A stretch of 64,000 bases of DNA from Actinokineospora inagensis DSM 44258 (GCF_000482865.1 NZ_AXWW01000051.1:1-64000), one strand, 5' to 3'; counted from the first letter of the stretch, positions 22,086 through 30,068 are shown. A program made the numbers and translations. Notes: generated by a model from the letters alone, not told the origin.

Positions 22086-22955
22086 GTGGAACGCGTGGAC
22101 CCCTCGGCGCTGCGGTGGCTGATCGGTGTGGAGCTGACCAACTACCGCAAGCAGGCAGGCGTCTCCCAGGCGGAGGTCGGCAAGGCGCTCAAGATATCCG
22201 GCGGGATGGTCGCACACTTCGAGGTCGGCAGGCATTTGCCCTCACCGCAACAGATCGACGTGATGCTGACCCGCTACGGCGCCCCCACCTACGACGTCGA
22301 CCGCCTCACCTACCTCGCAGGCCGCGCCGACAAGTCAAGCTGGCTCGGCCGGTGGAACGACGTGATACCGGACTGGCTGCGCACCTACATCGGGTTGGAG
22401 GGCTTGGCTTCCCACGTCGTCACCTACGCGCCGCTGGTCCTGCACGCCCTGACCCAAACCCGCGACTATTCCGCAGGCGTGACCGCACCGAGTTCGCGCG
22501 TCCGGCCGGACCAGGAGGAGCGTTTGGTCGGCCTGCGGATGGAACGCCAGCAACGGGTCTTCAGCGACAAGAACCCATTGCACGTAACGATGATCGTCGA
22601 AGAGTCGGTACTCGATAGGCCAATCGGCGGCTCGGCCGAGGTAATGCGCGGCCAACTGGAGCACCTGCTTGCCCTGGGAGAACGAAGCAACGTCGCGATC
22701 CAGGTGCTGCCTACTTCGGTCGGTCGCCATGATGGGCTGGAGGGCAAGTTCACCCTGCTCCACTTCCTCGATGAGGATAGTCAGCAGCAGGCCAGGCCGG
22801 TGGTTTACGTGGAGATTCCGGATGACGCGATATACATCCAGGAACAGCGCCAAGTCGCGCAGTACACTCGGAATGCGGACCAGCTACGCACGGTGGCCCT
22901 GTCACCGGCAGAGTCCGCCGCCGCGATCCAGACCCGGCTGGCCGCCTTCACGTGA
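22086..22955 (+). CDS. XRE-family helix-turn-helix regulator with DUF5753 domain
   Basis: This 289-residue protein has an N-terminal XRE DNA-binding domain (about residues 10-68, with SQAEVGKALKISGGMVAHFEVGR as the helix-turn-helix) and a C-terminal DUF5753 domain (about 105-280, including QVLPTSVGRHDGLEGKFTLL). It belongs to the WhiJ-like regulators of actinomycetes, which act with small DUF397 proteins. The GTG at 22086 is preferred over an ATG at 22041 because GGGAGA lies 8 nt before it and the protein then starts close to the HTH. Five DUF397 genes follow directly. Confidence 0.88.
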   Translation: MERVDPSALRWLIGVELTNYRKQAGVSQAEVGKALKISGGMVAHFEVGRHLPSPQQIDVMLTRYGAPTYDVDRLTYLAGRADKSSWLGRWNDVIPDWLRTYIGLEGLASHVVTYAPLVLHALTQTRDYSAGVTAPSSRVRPDQEERLVGLRMERQQRVFSDKNPLHVTMIVEESVLDRPIGGSAEVMRGQLEHLLALGERSNVAIQVLPTSVGRHDGLEGKFTLLHFLDEDSQQQARPVVYVEIPDDAIYIQEQRQVAQYTRNADQLRTVALSPAESAAAIQTRLAAFT

Positions 22956-22969
22956 TCCCGGAGGGCACC

Positions 22970-23125
22970 ATGACCAGCACTTGGCGCAAGTCCACCCGCA
23001 GCAGCAACGGCAGCGACTGCGTGGAAGTCCGCAACGACCTGTCCGCCATCCGGGACTCCAAGAACCCCACCGGCCCAAGCCTCGCGGTCGACCTCCGTGC
23101 CTTGTCCCGTCACTTGAAGGGCTGA
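22970..23125 (+). CDS. DUF397 protein, copy 1 of 5
   Basis: This 51-residue protein has the DUF397 pattern: WRKSTRSSNGSDCVEVR followed by RDSKNPTGPSL. It starts 14 bp after the regulator with GGAGGG upstream. DUF397 proteins pair with XRE/DUF5753 regulators in actinomycete development and metabolism loci, and some pairs are proposed to act like toxin-antitoxin modules; the role here is not known. The C-terminal codons for LKG contain GAAGGG, which sits where the next gene needs a ribosome binding site. Confidence 0.82.
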   Translation: MTSTWRKSTRSSNGSDCVEVRNDLSAIRDSKNPTGPSLAVDLRALSRHLKG

Positions 23126-23128
23126 CCC

Positions 23129-23281
23129 ATGGTCACTTGGCGTAAGTCCACCCGCAGCAGCAACGGCACCGACTGCGTGGAGGTCCGCAACGACCTGTCC
23201 GCCATCCGGGATTCGAAGAACCCGGCTGGCCGGAGCATCGCGGTCGACCTTCGTGCCCTGTCGCGCCACCTGAGGGGCTGA
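23129..23281 (+). CDS. DUF397 protein, copy 2 of 5
   Basis: This 50-residue DUF397 paralogue starts MVTWRKSTRSSNGTDCVEV and differs from copy 1 mainly in an AGRSI segment in place of TGPSL. It begins 3 bp after copy 1. Its C-terminal LRG codons include GAGGGG, positioned as the ribosome binding site of copy 3. Confidence 0.82.
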   Translation: MVTWRKSTRSSNGTDCVEVRNDLSAIRDSKNPAGRSIAVDLRALSRHLRG

Positions 23282-23284
23282 CCG

Positions 23285-23437
23285 ATGGCCACCTGGCGCA
23301 AGTCCACCCGCAGCAACAACGGCAGCAACTGCGTGGAGGTCCGCAGCGACTTGTCTGCCGTCCGGGATTCGAAGAACCCCACCGGCCCGAGCCTCGCGGT
23401 CGACCTCCGCGCCCTGGCTCGTCACTTGAGGGGCTGA
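23285..23437 (+). CDS. DUF397 protein, copy 3 of 5
   Basis: This 50-residue DUF397 paralogue starts MATWRKSTRSNNGSNCVEV. It begins 3 bp after copy 2. From the middle onward its DNA is nearly the same as copies 4 and 5, marking the start of the 157-bp repeat period. The GAGGGG in its last codons precedes the start of copy 4. Confidence 0.82.
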   Translation: MATWRKSTRSNNGSNCVEVRSDLSAVRDSKNPTGPSLAVDLRALARHLRG

Positions 23438-23441
23438 TCCC

Positions 23442-23594
23442 ATGGTCACCTGGCGTAAGTCCAGCCGCAGCAACAACGGCATGGACTGCGTGGAGGTCCG
23501 CAGCGACTTGTCTGCCGTCCGGGATTCGAAGAACCCCACCGGCCCGAGCCTCGCGGTCGACCTCCGCGCCCTGGCTCGTCACTTGAGGGGCTGA
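23442..23594 (+). CDS. DUF397 protein, copy 4 of 5
   Basis: This 50-residue DUF397 paralogue starts MVTWRKSSRSNNGMDCVEV. Its DNA is identical to copy 5 over about the first 130 bases, so the two arose by a very recent tandem duplication. It begins 4 bp after copy 3 and again ends in LRG codons that supply GAGGGG for the next gene. Confidence 0.82.
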   Translation: MVTWRKSSRSNNGMDCVEVRSDLSAVRDSKNPTGPSLAVDLRALARHLRG

Positions 23595-23598
23595 TCCC

Positions 23599-23751
23599 AT
23601 GGTCACCTGGCGTAAGTCCAGCCGCAGCAACAACGGCATGGACTGCGTGGAGGTCCGCAGCGACTTGTCTGCCGTCCGGGATTCGAAGAACCCCACCGGC
23701 CCGAGCCTCGCGGTCGACCTCCGCGCCCTCGCCCGCCACCTCGCCCGCTGA
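23599..23751 (+). CDS. DUF397 protein, copy 5 of 5
   Basis: This 50-residue paralogue matches copy 4 except at its end, where ARHLRG is replaced by ARHLAR. With that change the GAGGGG seen at the end of copies 2-4 is lost; no gene follows within the array. A perfect 16-bp terminator stem starts 10 bp after its stop. Confidence 0.82.
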   Translation: MVTWRKSSRSNNGMDCVEVRSDLSAVRDSKNPTGPSLAVDLRALARHLAR

Positions 23752-23761
23752 CAACCCCCCA

Positions 23762-23800
23762 ATGACGGCCCCTGATCCCAACCTGATCAGGGGCCGTCAT
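23762..23800 (+). terminator. Perfect hairpin terminator after the DUF397 array
   Basis: A perfect 16-bp inverted repeat (23762-23777 with 23785-23800) encloses a 7-nt loop (CCAACCT) and lies 10 bp after the last DUF397 stop. It is followed by CCGTCTTCCC, a weak T-containing tail. It separates the DUF397 array from the deaminase cassette. Confidence 0.85.
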
Positions 23801-23841
23801 CCGTCTTCCCCTCCCTGCCCGCCGTCACAACCCTGGACCCC

Positions 23842-24538
23842 GTGTCCATCGCCGAGCACCTCGCTCAGCTCCGACGAACACTCACCGCCCTCACGCACCT
23901 CAAGTCCGCCGCTCAATCCCTCACCGACACCCTCACCCGCGGTGCACCACTGCGTCGACACCATCCTCACCGGCGCCGCCGGTCACACCCACGCCACCGA
24001 ACCCCTCCTCGCCGCCCGCTCCGCCGCCACTGCCCTCCTCACCACCCTCGCAGCGATCGAGCACCACCTCACCGCTTACCTCGGCCCCACCGCCCCGGAG
24101 ATCAGCCTCCCCAGGTCGACTGCTTCGCTCGACGCCGACCAGGTAGCCGCACTTCGCCGGGACATGCCGCCCGACTTGGTGAGGTGGCGCCAGCGGCCAC
24201 CCGGGTCGCCACGCCCCAAGACCCACGGTCGCTGGGTCGGTTCGGACGGAATGATCCACTCGGAGGTCAGCGGCCGCGACGAGAAGTACGAACACGCGGT
24301 GAAGTGGTACCAAGCCCGGTCCACCCAGATCCCGACTCGAACTTCTGATGTGGAAATCACACTCGCGGTGCACATGAGACTGTCGGAGATACGGTCGGTC
24401 ACCCTGGTGATCAACAATATGCCCTGCCCTGGCGAGTATGGTTGCGACGGGCAGATTCCCAAGATCCTGCCTAAAGGCTACTCCATGACCGTTCACGGTG
24501 CGCGTGGATTTCTCAAAACATATCGAGGAGAATCGTGA
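23842..24538 (+). CDS. DddA/SCP1.201-like deaminase, apparent +1 frameshift
   Basis: The C-terminal ~115 residues match the SCP1.201/DddA-like deaminase toxin family: HGRWVGSDG, a DVE triplet (24347-24355) where HxE is expected, VTLVINNMPC, GC at 24440-24445, then LPKGYSMTVHG. Such toxins deaminate cytosine in DNA. The N-terminal helix (SIAEHLAQLRRTLTALTHLK) reads from a GTG at 23842 in one frame, and the rest reads one base over from about 23941, so one inserted base near 23941 seems to break the gene. An internal GTG at 23942 would give a shorter intact product. No good ribosome binding site is seen. Its stop overlaps the first Imm1 gene (GTGA). Confidence 0.6.
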
Positions 24539-24915
24539 GCCCGATCAAGGCCTACTACGACTACGGCGACAAGGATGTCGCACTGCTCCCGGACTTGGCC
24601 GCCGTCCGGTTCCTCCTGGCCGAGATGCACCGGGACTCCCGCGACCACGACATCCCCTTGCTCGCCCAGTTGTACATCGACGGCGATGCCGCCACCCCGG
24701 AACTCGCCCTCGGCGTCCACGGTGATGTCGGCGTGCTTTCCTACACCGGTCGTTCCTGGCCCGGCCTGTGGCTCAGCGACAACGGCACCCCGGACAACGG
24801 CGAAACCGTCGACTACGAGTACCTGGGCAGCCCCACCGAGTTCCGCGTCAACAACCAGATCCCATACCCCCGAAATCCTCGCCGCCGCCGAGTTCTTCTT
24901 CGTATCCGGCGGTGA
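24535..24915 (+). CDS. Imm1-like immunity protein A1, 3' end frameshifted
   Basis: The first of five Imm1-type immunity genes after the deaminase, subtype A (KAYYDYGDKDVALLPDLAAV, then GDVGVLSYTGRSWPGLW). As it stands the 126-residue product ends in an arginine-rich tail. Compared with copy A2 there is one extra C in the CCCCC run at 24867-24871; removing it restores the ending EFFFVSGGDRPSSVAWQE and extends the gene to 24961, where its stop would overlap the next gene (ATGA). It begins with GTG preceded by CGAGGAG and overlaps the deaminase stop. Confidence 0.65.
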   Translation: MSPIKAYYDYGDKDVALLPDLAAVRFLLAEMHRDSRDHDIPLLAQLYIDGDAATPELALGVHGDVGVLSYTGRSWPGLWLSDNGTPDNGETVDYEYLGSPTEFRVNNQIPYPRNPRRRRVLLRIRR

Positions 24916-24957
24916 CCGACCTTCGTCAGTCGCGTGGCAGGAAGAGAGATGGGATAC

Positions 24958-25365
24958 ATGACTTTCGCGACTGCCTACTATTCCCGCGCCCACGCGCGGA
25001 CAGGAGTCCCGCTCGCCAGTGCCGAGGAGTTGGACGCTCTCCTGCTCCACCTGAGTACCCAGACCCGCCGGATCTTCGTGCAGGTCTATTTCGAGGACGA
25101 CCCCGACATGCCCGAGTTCGCCATCGGCATCGACGGTGACCACGGCGCCCTCTACTACTCCGGCCGCAACCACATCGGTGTCTGGTACACCCACAACCCC
25201 GCCATCACGTCGATCGGCCTCACCGACTACGAGAACTCGGACACCGCGATCGAGATGCCCGACAATGCCCGCCTCCCGCTCACCCAAATCCGCGCGGCCG
25301 CCGCCGAGTTCTTTCACTCTCACGGCGACCGCCCCACTTCGGTCGCCTGGCGCGAACAGGCGTGA
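24958..25365 (+). CDS. Imm1-like immunity protein B1
   Basis: This 135-residue protein is subtype B of the Imm1 array (MTFATAYYSRAHARTG, then FAIGIDGDHGALYYSGR, ending EFFHSHGDRPTSVAWRE). The Imm1 family features are the central glycine-aspartate strand region and the C-terminal GDRP. The ATG at 24958 is chosen by comparison with B2; ATGs upstream would add a few residues. GGAAGAG lies upstream. It overlaps the A2 start by 4 bp (GTGA). Confidence 0.7.
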   Translation: MTFATAYYSRAHARTGVPLASAEELDALLLHLSTQTRRIFVQVYFEDDPDMPEFAIGIDGDHGALYYSGRNHIGVWYTHNPAITSIGLTDYENSDTAIEMPDNARLPLTQIRAAAAEFFHSHGDRPTSVAWREQA

Positions 25366-25778
25366 ACGCTGTCTGTGCGTTCTACAGGTACGAAGATCGG
25401 GATGGTTTGCTCCTCGCGGACCTGGCCGCCGTACGTGCCCTGGTTGACCGAGTCCGGCAAGACTCCGTCCGCTACGACGCCCCCCTGTTCACCCAGTGGT
25501 GCGTCGACGGCGACGCCGATTCCCCGGAGTTCTGCGTCGGCGTCGACGGCGACGTTGGCGTGTTGTCCTACACGGGTCGTGCTTGGCCGGGCTTGTGGTC
25601 GAGCCACAACGGCACCCCGGACACCGGCGAAGTCGTCACCTACAGCTACATGTCGAACGCCACCGAGTTCTCGACCAACAATCAAATCCCCTACCCCGAA
25701 GTCCTCGCCGCCGCCGAGTTCTTCTTCGTATCCGGTGGTGACCGACCTTCGTCAGTCGCGTGGCAGGAAGAGAAATGA
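25362..25778 (+). CDS. Imm1-like immunity protein A2
   Basis: This 138-residue intact subtype A protein (VCAFYRYEDRDGLLLADLAAV, GDVGVLSYTGRAWPGLW, ending EFFFVSGGDRPSSVAWQEEK) serves as the reference showing the frameshift in A1. It starts with GTG inside the B1 stop and has no clear ribosome binding site, so it probably depends on coupled translation. Its 3' end is nearly identical in DNA to that of A1. Its stop overlaps B2 (ATGA). Confidence 0.72.
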   Translation: MNAVCAFYRYEDRDGLLLADLAAVRALVDRVRQDSVRYDAPLFTQWCVDGDADSPEFCVGVDGDVGVLSYTGRAWPGLWSSHNGTPDTGEVVTYSYMSNATEFSTNNQIPYPEVLAAAEFFFVSGGDRPSSVAWQEEK

Positions 25779-26182
25779 CCTTCGCGACTGCCTACTATTC
25801 CCGCGTCCACGAGTCGGTGGGAATACCGCTCGCCAGTGCCGAGGAGTTGGACGCCCTGCTGGTCGATCTCAGCACTCAGCCGTACCCGATCGCCGTCCAG
25901 GTCTATTTCGAGGATGACCCCACCACCCCCGAGTTCGCCATCGGCGTCGACCGCGATCACGGTGTCCTCTACCACTCCGGTCGCAGCCACCACGGTATCT
26001 GGTATTCCCACGACCCCACCACGTCGACCGCCGGTGTCACCGAATACGAGAACATGGACACCCCGGTCGAGATGCCCGACAGCGCCCGCCTCCCCCTCAC
26101 CCAGATCCGCGCCGCCGCGGCCGAGTTCTTCCACTCCCGAGGCGATCGCCCCACCTCGATCGCCTGGCGCGAACAGACGTGA
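25775..26182 (+). CDS. Imm1-like immunity protein B2
   Basis: This 135-residue subtype B protein is closely similar to B1 (MTFATAYYSRVHESVGIPLASAEELDALL). It has an ATG start with GGAAGAGA directly upstream and overlaps A2 and A3 by 4 bp on either side. It belongs to the second A-B unit of the array. Confidence 0.7.
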   Translation: MTFATAYYSRVHESVGIPLASAEELDALLVDLSTQPYPIAVQVYFEDDPTTPEFAIGVDRDHGVLYHSGRSHHGIWYSHDPTTSTAGVTEYENMDTPVEMPDSARLPLTQIRAAAAEFFHSRGDRPTSIAWREQT

Positions 26183-26592
26183 AAGCGATCCGGGCTTTCT
26201 ATCGCTACGAAGACGAGGACGGCCACCTTCTCGCCGACCTGGCTGCGGTTCGGGCCATGGTGGAGCGGGTGCGTGCGGACTCCGTGGCGTACGACGCCCC
26301 GTTGCTCAGCCTCTGGTACATCGACGGCGATGACGACACCCCGGAGTTCGGGGTCGGGGTTCACGGTGACGTCGGTGTGTTGTCCTATACCGGCCCGGGT
26401 CTGTGGTCCAGCCACAACGGCGATCTTGCCGCCGGTGAGCCGATCATCTACAGCTACATGAGCAACGCGTCCGAGTTCCCCGCTTGCGCCCAGATCCCCT
26501 ACGCCGACGTCCTCGCCGCCGCCGAAGCGTTCTTCACCTCGGGGGGTGACCGGCCCGGGATGGTGGTCTGGCGGGAGGAAGGGGCCGGGTAG
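26179..26592 (+). CDS. Imm1-like immunity protein A3
   Basis: This 137-residue subtype A protein closes the array (IRAFYRYEDEDGHLLADLAAV). It lacks the RSW residues before PGLW and ends GGDRPGMVVWREEGAG, so it is the most divergent A copy. It starts with GTG inside the B2 stop without an obvious ribosome binding site. No B partner follows. Confidence 0.7.
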   Translation: MKAIRAFYRYEDEDGHLLADLAAVRAMVERVRADSVAYDAPLLSLWYIDGDDDTPEFGVGVHGDVGVLSYTGPGLWSSHNGDLAAGEPIIYSYMSNASEFPACAQIPYADVLAAAEAFFTSGGDRPGMVVWREEGAG

Positions 26593-26995
26593 GCTGGGGT
26601 GGGCGGGTCACGGAGAGCGACGTCACACGACGGCATGATGGTTGCCACGCGTTCGGGTGGACCAACCGGAGCGCACCCGGGGTACCCCCGTTTTGACCTC
26701 CCCGTCACGACCAAGGTATCTTTGCTACTCGTGCCCGACCCATGTCGGGTCGGTCCGTGTGCCTGTGCCGCGCGGTCCGCTTGGCAGGCGTTCGCTCGAA
26801 TGTCGCCGGGCGGACTCCTGCCAGTCACGCCGGAGTTCCTCCCGAACCCCGTTGGGATGATTTTCTTCCCGTGCGGGTGCCGCGAGCGAGGGCGACACGC
26901 CCGACCTCGGGGGGCGGGCGGAAGAGCAGGAACGCAAGTACACAGTGCCTTCGGCGCCCCGCGCGGGTGTCGGGAGTCAAAGAGAAAGCCGGTCT
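26593..26995 (+). promoter_or_regulatory. Upstream region and long leader of the str operon
   Basis: This 403-nt stretch precedes rpsL. It carries the promoter candidate at 26693-26722 and would give a leader of about 265 nt. GTGTCGGGAGTC and AGAGAAAG lie shortly before the rpsL ATG. GC-rich dyads are present but I cannot define one clear regulatory hairpin. Short open frames here have no support. Confidence 0.5.
26693..26722 (+). promoter_or_regulatory. Candidate str operon promoter, TTGACC-18-TATCTT
   Basis: TTGACC (26693-26698) is separated by 18 nt from TATCTT (26717-26722), a good match to the housekeeping actinobacterial promoter. Transcription would begin near 26729. Confidence 0.6.
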
Positions 26996-27370
26996 ATGCC
27001 CACGATCCAGCAGCTCGTCCGCAAGGGCCGCCAGGACAAGGTCGCCAAGCAGAAGACTGCGGCTCTCAAGGGGAGCCCGCAGCGCCGTGGCGTGTGCACC
27101 CGCGTGTACACCACCACCCCGAAGAAGCCGAACTCCGCGCTGCGCAAGGTCGCCCGCGTTCGGCTGACCAGTGGCATCGAGGTCACGGCATACATCCCGG
27201 GTGAGGGGCACAACCTGCAGGAGCACTCGATGGTGCTCGTGCGCGGCGGCCGTGTTAAGGACCTCCCCGGTGTCCGCTACAAGATCATTCGGGGCTCGCT
27301 GGACACGCAGGGCGTGAAGAACCGCAAGCAGGCCCGCAGCCTCTACGGCGCGAAGAAGGAGAAGAGCTGA
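26996..27370 (+). CDS. rpsL: 30S ribosomal protein S12
   Basis: This 124-residue protein is uS12 of the ribosomal decoding site. The usual length and start [12 protein letters not shown] fix the ATG; in-frame upstream starts are not supported. Lys43 (TPKKPNS) and Lys88 (GGRVKDLPG), where streptomycin-resistance changes occur, are both the sensitive lysines. First gene of the str operon, with rpsG one base after its stop. Confidence 0.97.
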   Translation: MPTIQQLVRKGRQDKVAKQKTAALKGSPQRRGVCTRVYTTTPKKPNSALRKVARVRLTSGIEVTAYIPGEGHNLQEHSMVLVRGGRVKDLPGVRYKIIRGSLDTQGVKNRKQARSLYGAKKEKS

Positions 27371-27371
27371 C

Positions 27372-27842
27372 ATGCCCCGCAAGGGACCGGCCCCGAAGCG
27401 GCCGCTGATCTCCGACCCGGTGTACAGCTCGCCGCTGGTCACCCAGCTCATCAACAAGGTCCTCAAGGACGGCAAGCGCTCGGTGGCCGAGCGCATCGTC
27501 TACGGGGCCCTCGAAGGTGCCCGCGACAAGACCGGCACCGACCCGGTCGTCACCCTCAAGCGCGCGCTGGACAACGTGAAGCCCACCCTGGAGGTGAAGT
27601 CCCGCCGCGTCGGTGGTGCCACCTACCAGGTGCCGATCGAGGTCAAGCCGGGCCGCTCCACCACGCTCGCGCTGCGCTGGCTGGTGTCCTTCTCGCAGGC
27701 CCGCCGGGAGAAGACCATGATCGAGCGGTTGATGAACGAGCTGCTCGACGCCTCCAACGGCCTCGGCGCCAGCGTCAAGCGCCGCGAGGACACGCACAAG
27801 ATGGCCGAGTCCAACAAGGCATTCGCCCACTACCGCTGGTGA
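27372..27842 (+). CDS. rpsG: 30S ribosomal protein S7
   Basis: This 156-residue protein is uS7, which organises the 3' major domain of 16S rRNA. It is full length, starting [12 protein letters not shown] and ending [13 protein letters not shown], both typical. It follows rpsL by one base and is separated from fusA by 67 bp that contain a short hairpin. Confidence 0.97.
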   Translation: MPRKGPAPKRPLISDPVYSSPLVTQLINKVLKDGKRSVAERIVYGALEGARDKTGTDPVVTLKRALDNVKPTLEVKSRRVGGATYQVPIEVKPGRSTTLALRWLVSFSQARREKTMIERLMNELLDASNGLGASVKRREDTHKMAESNKAFAHYRW

Positions 27843-27849
27843 GACAAGG

Positions 27850-27871
27850 GGTTCGGCCGCCTGGCCGGACC
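27850..27871 (+). other. Hairpin between rpsG and fusA
   Basis: GGTTCGGCC (27850-27858) pairs with GGCCGGACC (27863-27871) over 9 bp with one G-U pair and a 4-nt loop. There is no T-tract. It may be an mRNA-processing or stability element. Confidence 0.35.
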
Positions 27872-27909
27872 CTCAGCGGCGCCGCAGCTCAAGGACAGGG
27901 GAAGAACCC

Positions 27910-30015
27910 GTGGCACTCGACGTGCTGACCGACCTGGCCAAGGTCCGCAACATCGGGATCATGGCCCACATCGACGCGGGCAAGACCACGACGACCGAGC
28001 GGATCCTCTTCTACACGGGGATCAGCTACAAGATCGGCGAGGTGCACGACGGCGCCGCGGTCATGGACTGGATGGAGCAGGAGCAGGAGCGGGGGATCAC
28101 CATCACCTCCGCGGCGACCACCTGCTACTGGAAAGACCACCAGATCAACATCATCGACACCCCGGGCCACGTCGACTTCACCGTCGAGGTGGAGCGCAAC
28201 CTGCGGGTGCTCGACGGCGCGGTCGCGGTCTTCGACGGCAAGGAAGGCGTCGAGCCCCAGTCCGAGCAGGTGTGGCGCCAGGCCACCAAGTACGACGTGC
28301 CCCGCATCTGCTTCGTCAACAAGATGGACAAGCTGGGCGCGGACTTCTACTTCACCATCAAGACCATCTCCGAGCGGCTCGGCGCCAAGCCGCTGCCGAT
28401 CCAGATCCCGATCGGGTCCGAGTCGGACTTCATCGGTGTCGTCGACCTGGTCGAGATGCGGGCGCTGACCTGGCGCGGTGAGGTCAAGAAGGGCGAGGAC
28501 TACACCATCGAGGACATCCCGGCCGACCTCCAGGAGAAGGCCGAGGAGTTCCGCGACGCGCTGTTGGAGGCGGTCGCCGAGACCGACGACGCGCTGATGG
28601 AGCTCTACCTCGGTGGCGAGGAACTGACCGTCGAGCAGATCAAGACGGGCATCCGCAAGATCGTCAACGACGGTTCGGCGTACCCGGTGCTCTGCGGTTC
28701 GGCGTTCAAGAACAAGGGCGTGCAGCCCATGCTGGACGCGGTGATCGACTACCTGCCGTCGCCGCTGGACCTGCCCCCGGTCGAGGGCACGCTGCAGGAC
28801 GGTGAGACCCCGCAGTTCCGCAAGCCGGAGCTGGCGGAGCCGTTCTCGGCGCTCGCCTTCAAGATCGCCACCCACCCGTTCTTCGGCAAGCTCACCTACG
28901 TCCGGGTCTACTCGGGCCGGGTACCCAGCGGCACCCAGGTCATCAACTCGACCAAGGACCGCAAGGAGCGCATCGGGAAGATCTTCCAGATGCACGCCAA
29001 CAAGGAGAACCCGGTCGAGGAGGCCATCGCCGGGCACATCTACGCGGTGATCGGGCTCAAGGACACCACCACCGGTGAGACCCTGTGCGACCCGGCCCAC
29101 CCGATCGTGCTCGAGTCGATGACCTTCCCGGACCCGGTCATCCAGGTCGCCATCGAGCCCAAGACGAAGGCCGACCAGGAGAAGCTGGGCACCGCGATCC
29201 AGAAGCTGGCCGAGGAAGACCCCACCTTCAAGGTCAGCCTGGACGACGAGACCGGCCAGACGATCATCGCGGGCATGGGCGAGCTGCACCTGGACATCCT
29301 GGTCGACCGGATGCGCCGCGAGTTCAAGGTCGAGGCGAACATCGGCAAGCCGCAGGTGGCCTACCGCGAGACCATCCGCAAGACGGTCGAGAAGCTGGAC
29401 TACACCCACAAGAAGCAGACCGGTGGGTCGGGCCAGTTCGCGAAGGTCGTCATCAAGCTGGAGCCGCTGGACACCACCCAGAGCGACGGCGCGCTCTACG
29501 AGTTCGCCAACGGGGTCACCGGTGGCCGCGTGCCGCGCGAGTACATCCCGTCGGTCGACGCCGGTGCGCAGGACGCCATGCAGTACGGTGTTCTCGCCGG
29601 TTACCCGCTCGTCGGGTTGAAGCTGACCCTGCTGGACGGCGCCTACCACGAGGTTGACTCCTCCGAGATGGCGTTCAAGGTCGCGGGTTCCATGGCGCTC
29701 AAGGAAGCCGCCCGCAAGGCGGGTCCGGTGCTGCTGGAGCCGATGATGGCCGTCGAGGTCACCTCGCCCGAGGACTACATGGGCGATGTCATCGGCGACC
29801 TGAACTCCCGCCGTGGCCAGATCCAGGCCATGGAGGAGCGCAGCGGGGCACGGGTCGTCAAGGCCCTGGTGCCGCTGTCGGAGATGTTCGGGTACGTGGG
29901 CGACCTGCGGTCCAAGACCCAGGGTCGGGCCAACTACTCGATGGTGTTCGACTCCTACGCCGAGGTTCCCGCGAACGTCGCGAAGGAGATCATCGCAAAG
30001 GCGACGGGGGAGTAG
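27910..30015 (+). CDS. fusA: Elongation factor G
   Basis: This 701-residue GTPase drives ribosomal translocation. The G domain has AHIDAGKTT (residues 19-27), DTPGHVDF and NKMDK; domains II-V follow at full length. The GTG start is preceded by ACAGGGGAAG. The gene lies in the usual str order before tuf. Confidence 0.98.
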   Translation: MALDVLTDLAKVRNIGIMAHIDAGKTTTTERILFYTGISYKIGEVHDGAAVMDWMEQEQERGITITSAATTCYWKDHQINIIDTPGHVDFTVEVERNLRVLDGAVAVFDGKEGVEPQSEQVWRQATKYDVPRICFVNKMDKLGADFYFTIKTISERLGAKPLPIQIPIGSESDFIGVVDLVEMRALTWRGEVKKGEDYTIEDIPADLQEKAEEFRDALLEAVAETDDALMELYLGGEELTVEQIKTGIRKIVNDGSAYPVLCGSAFKNKGVQPMLDAVIDYLPSPLDLPPVEGTLQDGETPQFRKPELAEPFSALAFKIATHPFFGKLTYVRVYSGRVPSGTQVINSTKDRKERIGKIFQMHANKENPVEEAIAGHIYAVIGLKDTTTGETLCDPAHPIVLESMTFPDPVIQVAIEPKTKADQEKLGTAIQKLAEEDPTFKVSLDDETGQTIIAGMGELHLDILVDRMRREFKVEANIGKPQVAYRETIRKTVEKLDYTHKKQTGGSGQFAKVVIKLEPLDTTQSDGALYEFANGVTGGRVPREYIPSVDAGAQDAMQYGVLAGYPLVGLKLTLLDGAYHEVDSSEMAFKVAGSMALKEAARKAGPVLLEPMMAVEVTSPEDYMGDVIGDLNSRRGQIQAMEERSGARVVKALVPLSEMFGYVGDLRSKTQGRANYSMVFDSYAEVPANVAKEIIAKATGE

Positions 30016-30022
30016 CCCCTCA

Positions 30023-30068
30023 CCGGAGCACCGCACATTACGTGCGGGCTCTCCGGGGAACTCCCCGG
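30023..30068 (+). other. Two-tier hairpin between fusA and tuf
   Basis: An outer stem CCGGAG (30023-30028) with CTCCGG (30051-30056) encloses an inner stem CCGCAC (30031-30036) with GTGCGG (30042-30047). An overlapping alternative stem, CCGGGG with CCCCGG at 30053-30068, competes with the outer one. There is no T-tract, so a partial terminator or RNA-processing site is more likely than a full terminator. Confidence 0.45.

Larger units (their letters stand above)
23285..23751 (+). repeat. Tandem repeat, 157-bp period, spanning DUF397 copies 3-5
   Basis: Copies 3, 4 and 5 of the DUF397 gene repeat with an exact 157-bp start-to-start period (starts at 23285, 23442 and 23599). Copies 4 and 5 are almost identical in DNA and copy 3 is nearly so in its second half. 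Copies 1 and 2 are older members with 159- and 156-bp spacing. Confidence 0.85.
24535..26182 (+). repeat. Tandem duplication of an A-B Imm1 gene pair (~0.82 kb unit)
   Basis: Genes A1-B1 and A2-B2 form two tandem units with start-to-start distances of 827 bp (A) and 817 bp (B). Long stretches at the A 3' ends and B 5' ends are nearly identical in DNA, for example the bases coding for EFFFVSGG and for FATAYYSR. A third, unpaired A copy follows. Confidence 0.75.

Noticed and set aside
23762-23941. ATG at 23762 as start of the deaminase gene
   Set aside because: This ATG is the first base pairs of a terminator stem, has no ribosome binding site, and the encoded stretch is a proline/serine-rich out-of-frame product.
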